Below are positions 57,953 through 64,000 of a DNA stretch of 64,000 bases, one piece after another. Each line of letters begins with the position of its first letter. Position 1 is the first letter of the stretch. Under the pieces are notes generated by a model, which searched no databases, was not told the DNA's origin, and saw only the letters and a list, made by a program, of their open reading frames with translations. The stretch lies in NCBI GenBank assembly GCA_029718625.1, contig CM056385.1, positions 23,459,282-23,523,281 on the forward strand. Reading direction: 5' to 3'. The translations under genes were made by a program, and so were the position numbers. This DNA comes from Synaphobranchus kaupii (taxonomy: Eukaryota > Chordata > Actinopteri > Anguilliformes > Synaphobranchidae).

Positions 57953-58717
57953 TGTGACGCTCTCCTTCTCATCCCCTTTGTGTTCCGTGTTTTACCTGTT
58001 TCCTCTCATATCGTGTTGTTTTTGTATTCCTGTTTGTTTCCCCTCGTGCTGCAGGCTGAGCGTGGTTTTTCCCTTTCGTGTCACTCTGTTCCCTTGCTCT
58101 GTGTCCGCCTATCTCTTTCCTTCTCTCCGCATGCATTCTTCACACTCTCTGCTCCGCTAATCACTCGCATACATTCGCACACTGCACATTATTGATACCT
58201 ATTAACTCTTGTATTTAGTCTCCCGGTGTTCTTTGTCCTGTGCCAGTGGTAGTAATACTCTGGCCTTGTCTAGTCTGCTACCTTATATCTAGCTCTGTCT
58301 TGCCTTGCTTAAATTAACTCTTGCAAAAAGCTGCGTTAACTCGCCGCTTATCCAGTCTTGCCTTGCTGTCAATTAACTCTTGTCTGCTTTCCAAGTCTAC
58401 CAGTCTGCAGCTGTTCGTGCCTATCCTGTCTGTACTCCAAGTCTACCAATCTGCAGCTGTTCGTGCCCACTCCACGCTGCCCCGTCTCCCGCTCCCCGCT
58501 CCTCCTCGGCTGCACCTGCCCGGATTCCTGCCACCATCCAGGCCCTGGCCTATCCCGCTCCCGCTCTCCCGCTGCTGATCCATTACTGGTTTCTGTTTGT
58601 CTGCCTAAAACTTCTCCCTATGCTTCCGGAGTTCTGGTCGAAGCAATAAATTATTGGATTATTGGAATCCCTTGTGAGTCGTGCATTTGAGTCCAGTCCC
58701 TGCTCGGAGGCGTAACA
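57953..58717 (+). mobile_element. Solo LTR with perfect 5-bp target duplication
   Basis: Starts TGTGACGCTCTCC and ends GGAGGCGTAACA, so the ends are TGTGACG...CGTAACA. GAAAC flanks both sides exactly (57948-57952 and 58718-58722). An AATAAA lies at 58645-58650 near the 3' end. A 46-bp unit with TCTGCAGCTGTTCGTGCC is duplicated at about 58391 and 58437. No internal retroelement genes are present. A 5-bp duplication is usual for Gypsy-type elements. Confidence 0.85.
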
Positions 58718-58722
58718 GAAAC

Positions 58723-60230
58723 TCGGAAATAAGTATCATTTGGGGATTTTAAGCACACTACATTTAGAGAACATTTCGCCTGCTTAACGTTCTCATCCAG
58801 TGTAGGCTACTCGACTATCATACTCAATAGTAGCCTATAGAAGGCAGGGTTTTTGCTGCATTGAAATGTCTTTGGCGGCCCGCCTAAGCGATTTTTCATG
58901 CCGCCTAGGAAACCTGTAAACTGTTTTTGAAGGTCCGTGCATTTATTTCCCTGGAGTCTGACTCGGGACACGTGCAAATTCCGCCTTAAAACATTAATGT
59001 TAATGGTAATGGTTTAAACGTGATTCTGAAGATTGACGTTTCAGGCTGTATCTATTCATGTTACCGATGACAAGTGTGCTGCAAAGTTTGGGTAGCAATT
59101 TACAGTGCGTAAATTCCATAGCAATTGTATGCTCAGACCACTGCGCTACATGATTCACGATTCAGAATATATAATTTTTAAAGATGTAATTCCATCTTCT
59201 ATTTGGGACTTTTGCCACTATTGAGGGCATGACAGAAATTTTCGGTGCAGCCGACCATAATCGAACAGTTCCGTTCGATTGAACAAGTAGTCTAACGTTA
59301 AAAATTATTTTATGGGTTGATGCTATTGGCTTGTGCAAGCAGCTACAACATACGGCCTCGTCGAATTGCAATCAATAACTTGAAAACACAAAAACATTTA
59401 AATTCCAACAACTAAGTCTACTCGTAACATTATTAGGTTGAATTATGAGATGAAAGAGCCTATGCAATACAAAGTGCAGAACATCATGTTTAACTTTGTA
59501 CCATTTCGAGGTCAGGTTAGCTTCTGTTCACTTAGATATTAATTGTAAAAGGCATTTTGACCAGGGGTGCCCACATTTTTGCACCCACTGTATCTAGCCT
59601 ACACTGTATGCATTCAATTTGTGTGACAATGGATTATTTTATTGGACTTTTTATGTTTGCGTGCTTTGTCACAATAGAGGGGAATGTATTTTTACTGTTG
59701 CCTCAGTGTTAAAATTATAGGGGAAATAGAGGGGATACAGGGACTCACGCCCCCCTTATCTCAGGGCACTGTCCTGCGCCCCCCGCCAATGTTCAACAGA
59801 AAGCGACGCCCTTGCTTTACCCACTAGAGGCATTTTTGGCAGGGTAGTCAGAATAAAGTCACATAGCAGCTCAACATAGCGCTTGTGGCATGGAATGTTT
59901 GTGATTGTAAGACCAGTATTAATATTATTATTAAACCTATACTCACCCTCGAAGACATTTCGCAATACACCTGCGTGTAGGCTACTACACTTTGGGAAAC
60001 ACTGTATTAGTATAGCACAAACTTTTCAGGTGAGACTGAACTACGTCCTCTCATAGCCTATACTGATCTGAATTTCTATTATTACATGTGCATAAAATGT
60101 TGGCTTTGCAAAATCTGTGATCCCAGAGTTAATGGCTGATTGAACTATACCAAGCAATGGACTGGACTTCTCACAGATATTTTTTGGAATCGCTTAACCA
60201 GTTGACACTTTTAAAAGAGATGACCCGGTT
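58723..60230. other. Gene-free stretch
   Basis: Contains short transposon-like scraps, such as GGGGTGCCCACATTTTTGC near 59565 that resembles a Tc1 end. No gene was recognised. Confidence 0.4.
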
Positions 60231-60233
60231 ATA

Positions 60234-60771
60234 CACTGCCTGGCCAAAAAAAAAGTCGCACACTCTAATATTTCGTTGGACCGCCTTTAACTTTGATTAC
60301 GGCGCGCATTCGTCGTGGCATTGTTTCAACAACCTTATGCAATGTCACAACATTTATTTCCATCCAGAGTTGCATTCATTTTTGGCCGAGATCTTGTATT
60401 GACGACAGGAGAGTCGAACCACTCCGTAAAGTCTTCTCCAGTACATCCCAAAGACTTTCAATGGGGTTAAGGTCTGGACTCTGGTGGCCAATTAATGTGT
60501 AAAAATGATTCCTCATGCTCCCTGAACCACTCAAACCACAATTTGAGCCCGATGAATCTTGGCATTGTCGTCCTGGAATATGCCCATTGATGGGATAACC
60601 TGGTCATTCAGTACATTCAGGTACTCAGCTGACTTCATTTTATTGCTGCATAACATTGCTGAGCCTAGACCTGACCAATTGAAGCAACTCCAGATCATAA
60701 CACTGCCTCCAGAGGCTTGTACAGTGGGCACTATGCATGATAAACGGCGACTTTTTTTTGGCCAGGCAGTG
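60234..60771 (-). mobile_element. Tc1-like element, deleted, with intact ends
   Basis: The ends CACTGCCTGGCC and GGCCAGGCAGTG continue into matching A8-9/T8 runs and GTCGC/GCGAC, giving a terminal repeat of about 26 bp. TA flanks both sides (60232-60233 and 60772-60773). The minus strand codes for a transposase part with [10 protein letters not shown] and [12 protein letters not shown] (second Asp region); the N-terminal part is deleted and later frames are broken. Non-autonomous. Confidence 0.85.
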
Positions 60772-61099
60772 TAGTTCGAGCCTTTAAATTATATTCGATG
60801 ATATGTAGGCTGACCTACAGGCTAGTTCAGTCTTATTGTGTCGTTCCTTCATTGCGTCTCTATGGTCTATGCTCCACCCTTTATGAAAACAAATGTATTT
60901 AAGATTATTGTAAATACCATGACACCAAGGCTTTCGTTGCTGTCAAACTATGCGCCCCCGTGTAACATAGTGATGTCTATCTAGGCAATGGTGTCGTAAT
61001 TGGTCAGGACGGATTTTCTAATTTACGGAAATTTCTTAGAATAGTGACATCGGAATTCATAGTCAACTAGTTCCCTATACAAGCGTGGACCGAGCCAAT

Positions 61100-61189
61100 C
61101 AGAGTGGCGGTTAAGGACCGATGGGGATCATGCCGTATTTTCACGGAAGAAGCAGAGAAAACGGCTAACACTGCAATAGTGTCCAAGCG
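61100..61189 (+). promoter_or_regulatory. zbtb3: Candidate zbtb3 promoter and 5' non-coding exon
   Basis: The stretch before CCAAGCG|GTGAGTG (donor GT at 61190) could be a first exon. An acceptor (pyrimidine run then TTCATCAG, AG at 62340-62341) lies 28 bases before the zbtb3 ATG, so a 5' UTR intron of about 1.15 kb is plausible. The transcription start is not visible. Confidence 0.35.
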
Positions 61190-62369
61190 GTGAGTGATGG
61201 TGACAATATTCTATTTGACGTTTTATTAACTTAAATCGCATAGAGACGATGTCGTTGTATTGGGACTTTTCAAAGGCTATCTTTTTCCCTGGTCGTGCCC
61301 ACGAGAGGCTGTTTTTGAAATGAAAGGTTTGTGCTTAGCAGCAAGCAGCATTTTATTTAGCTGCATGCATGTGTACACGTTCCTATAACGTTGAGAATGG
61401 CTGCCTGCTATGGCAGACAGCTGAGGCCAGACCATTTCCCGTCTAGCTGGTGCACCATGCTGTGCATTCTTAGTGATATGCAATTGTCCGAAGATCTATA
61501 AGCCTATCAGCTCGCTATCTTGCTAGCTATTGATGAGCAGTGGCTTATTCGCAAAATAGCTCTACCCTGCTGGACAGCAGACAGTAACGGATTCCAGGCA
61601 AGACTGTTTCTGTTTGTGCTGAATGTAATTTCAGTTATAAGAATGATTGAATAATGATTCTCAATGATTAAACCAATGAGCTACATTCCGCTATTAAATT
61701 CACTGTGTAATGATTCTCGAGCAATAATTTTATTCATAGCCACTGTATTAATTTGGAAGATGATGCCCAAATATCACTGAGAAATGTAATTTCTTAACAT
61801 TTTGTTCAGGACCCATTCTGTTTTAAATGGATGGGAATTGGTGCTAAGGGCATTTTAAATTGTATAAGGTATGTCAAGATGGGACGTTTTGGAAGGCAGG
61901 GTTCAATCAATGAGGTGGGTTTAAAAAAAACTTGCTTGGTGCTCACATAATTTATTTTTCAATAAATTAAAAATTTACTAAAAATTGTTAATTTATTTTT
62001 CAGGTTTATGCATCAACCTTTCTCACTTGTCTGCATGGAGAGAGAGGAATGAGGAAACTAACCTAACCTGAGTTTTCCAAGCCTTTACCACACAAAGCAA
62101 CGCAGTCTCCTTGGAAGCAGAAAGAGAAGCATTTGAGGCTACTTGTCCTGCACAGGACCACGTCTCTCCTATGATGCTACTTTGCACATAATCCTCCAGC
62201 CTTTCTGATCTCGCTGTTCCTTTCAGTTCACACATTGCCATCTTCCCCATATCTGTATGACATTTTACCCACTACTCACTGCAACCAATCCCTAACAATC
62301 AACATTCACTCTTTTTTTATCTTTCCCTCTGAATTCATCAGTGTATTCTCTTACTGTCCTCGTAAGGCA

Positions 62370-64000
62370 ATGGAGTTCCCTCAGCATAGCCAGCAGCTCC
62401 TGGGTAGCCTGCGGGCCCAGCGTCTACAGGGGTTCCTGTGCGACTGCACCGTGCAGGTTGGGTCCAGTCGCTTCTTGGCCCACCGAGCCATCCTGGCCTC
62501 CTGCTCCCCCTTCTTTCACATGTTCTTCTCTGAGCAGCCCCTGGGCAAGACTGAAACTGTTACCATAAATGGGGAGATTGTGACCCCAATGGCCTTCGGG
62601 CTTCTCTTGGACTTCATGTATGAGGGCACTCTTAGGCTCGTCACCCAGCCCCCACCAGAGGATGTGCTGGCTGCCGCAAGCTTCCTGCACATGAATGACA
62701 TTGTGAGGGTGTGTAAAAAGAGGCTGCAAGGTCGGGGGCTGGCTGAGGCAGACAGTACCAAAGCAGAGGAAGAGTGTGTGATGGTGGGAGATGGTGGTTG
62801 TGGAATTGGGGTGCTGCTCAGAGGGGTAGGGGAGGACTCTGGGCGAGATGGGATTGAAGCAACAACAGGAGCTGGAAAAACACCCAGAATCCAGTATTCC
62901 CACCTTCATCAGTTCTCCCCTCCAGAAAAGGCAAAACAACAGCAAGAGGAGCTCACTAATTCCAACCCTGACAGATTCACTGGTTCCACTAGTGCTGATG
63001 TGGCTGACACCACCCAACCAGGGATGGACTCTCTCCTTACTGGGGATACTGGAGCAGCCAGAGTTGGTTCTGGTTGTGCTGTAGTCCATCCAAGATCTCA
63101 CAGCCAGGGGGAGTCTACCTTGGGTAGTCCCTGCAGTTCCACAGAAGTGGTCTCCAACAACCACCCCTCATCCTCCTCTTCCTCCTCATACTCCTTAGGA
63201 AGATTGTTAAACCCTATTTCAAATTCTGAGACACAGACAGTGACAATTACCTCTGTCCCAGTAACACACACAAGAAAAAGTAGCTGTACCAGTCCAGTTC
63301 AGGCCAGCTTGGTGATTTCCAGTGAGGAGGCCATGATGCTAACACAAGGCACATTGCCAGTTCAGACTCCAGAATCTATTGTCATTCAGAAACCCACCCA
63401 CAGGCCCAATAGCCCTCTACCACACTCTCAACCTTTGCCCTTGTCCCCCGAGCCTCGCACCCTACACCAGGTCCAGGCTGAGGAACTTGTTTTAGGAGTA
63501 GAGAGAGAGACGAAGAGCCCTTTTGAAAATATAAATTCACACAATTTGACAGGGACAATTTGGAAAGGAACTGAGGGAGCAGATGAGAATGACAATGGGG
63601 TGAAGGTGAAGGTTGAGGCCATCATCATTTCAGATGAAGAGCTGGATGACATGGAAGGGATGTTAGTCGGAGAGAGCGGAGAGAGAGAGCAAGAGAGTGA
63701 AAGGGGGGGAAGTGGTGAGTTTGATGACAAAGACAGCCAAGATGAAGATCTCAACAGAGCTCAGTTACTTCACCCACACCAACTCCATCTCTCACACCAT
63801 CAGGAAGCCCTCCCCTTCCCCCTCTCCCCCCAGGGCTCCAATCCCACCACATCTGCCTCCACTTCTCCAACTTTCCCCCCAAGCCTCTTCACATCCACCT
63901 CTCACCACATTCCCTCACAAGAGTCCCACCAGCAGCCCATATATCTCCAGGACTTCCAGGACTCCCTGGGTTCCTACGTGGAAGATGTCCCCACCTGTGC
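62370..64000 (+). CDS. zbtb3: ZBTB3, BTB zinc-finger transcription factor (5' part)
   Basis: The frame is open from the ATG to the window end (543 codons and two bases). The BTB/POZ domain (about residues 24-118) has the family core: [33 protein letters not shown] and [16 protein letters not shown]. Further marks match mammalian ZBTB3 in order: LAEADSTK after the [20 protein letters not shown], and [12 protein letters not shown] (K414 lies in a VKVE sumoylation-type motif). The window ends at EDVPTC, where mammalian ZBTB3 continues into two C2H2 fingers, so the cut falls at the first zinc-binding Cys. ZBTB proteins dimerise by BTB and repress transcription in the nucleus. The middle is Ser/Pro-rich and acidic. 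ZBTB18 or ZBTB42 are less likely because their linkers differ. Confidence 0.93.
   Translation, partial: MEFPQHSQQLLGSLRAQRLQGFLCDCTVQVGSSRFLAHRAILASCSPFFHMFFSEQPLGKTETVTINGEIVTPMAFGLLLDFMYEGTLRLVTQPPPEDVLAAASFLHMNDIVRVCKKRLQGRGLAEADSTKAEEECVMVGDGGCGIGVLLRGVGEDSGRDGIEATTGAGKTPRIQYSHLHQFSPPEKAKQQQEELTNSNPDRFTGSTSADVADTTQPGMDSLLTGDTGAARVGSGCAVVHPRSHSQGESTLGSPCSSTEVVSNNHPSSSSSSSYSLGRLLNPISNSETQTVTITSVPVTHTRKSSCTSPVQASLVISSEEAMMLTQGTLPVQTPESIVIQKPTHRPNSPLPHSQPLPLSPEPRTLHQVQAEELVLGVERETKSPFENINSHNLTGTIWKGTEGADENDNGVKVKVEAIIISDEELDDMEGMLVGESGEREQESERGGSGEFDDKDSQDEDLNRAQLLHPHQLHLSHHQEALPFPLSPQGSNPTTSASTSPTFPPSLFTSTSHHIPSQESHQQPIYLQDFQDSLGSYVEDVPTC

Noticed and set aside
62424..63164. 246-codon frame antisense to zbtb3
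   Set aside because: Shadow of the zbtb3 coding frame, with no family resemblance.

Overview
The window reads as nuclear DNA from a ray-finned (teleost) fish. The coding genes are vertebrate, with GT-AG introns. The intergenic DNA is full of CA/TG microsatellites and of repeat families typical of fish: Tc1/mariner, Harbinger, hAT, non-LTR fragments and solo LTRs. I cannot name the species.

Three protein-coding genes are supported, all on the + strand. (1) flrt1 has its whole coding sequence in one exon at 23702-25804, after a splice acceptor in the 5' UTR. (2) stip1, the Hsp70/Hsp90 organising co-chaperone, has 14 coding exons from 38510 to about 48255. Every exon junction keeps frame and all five checked TPR1 clamp residues are present, but one extra base just before the conserved stop shifts the last codons. 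(3) zbtb3 starts at 62370 and runs off the window end exactly where its zinc fingers should begin. Mammals also have FLRT1 next to STIP1 in the same orientation, with ZBTB3 on the same chromosome arm, so this looks like conserved local order. In mammals FLRT1 lies inside a MACROD1 intron on the opposite strand; I found no MACROD1 exon here.

Layout: 1-23.5 kb is gene-free upstream DNA of flrt1. It holds a decayed Tc1 copy, a hAT remnant (about 4.2-5.6 kb), a TIR element with internal ~200-bp tandem repeats (6940-8097), a non-LTR fragment, a Harbinger remnant (17465-18728) and a Tc1 element with long terminal inverted repeats (20343-21259). Several repeat-poor blocks there may be regulatory. 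25.8-38.3 kb holds the probable flrt1 3' UTR, a 19-copy minisatellite (30731-31455), long TG arrays, two non-LTR remnants and a Harbinger MITE. stip1 follows, with several transposons in its introns. 48.3-61 kb is transposon-rich: a TIR element of about 1.9 kb, two LTR-like units (one with a perfect 5-bp target duplication), Tc1 remnants and two degenerate tRNA-Val-like genes in opposite orientation. zbtb3 closes the window.

The three genes are neighbours, not an operon: an adhesion receptor, a chaperone adaptor and a transcription factor, each with its own promoter. I saw no new multi-gene system. The points most worth checking are the stip1 terminal frameshift, the flrt1 low-complexity insertion, the Tc1 element with an intact DNA-binding-only ORF, and the repeat-poor blocks upstream of flrt1.
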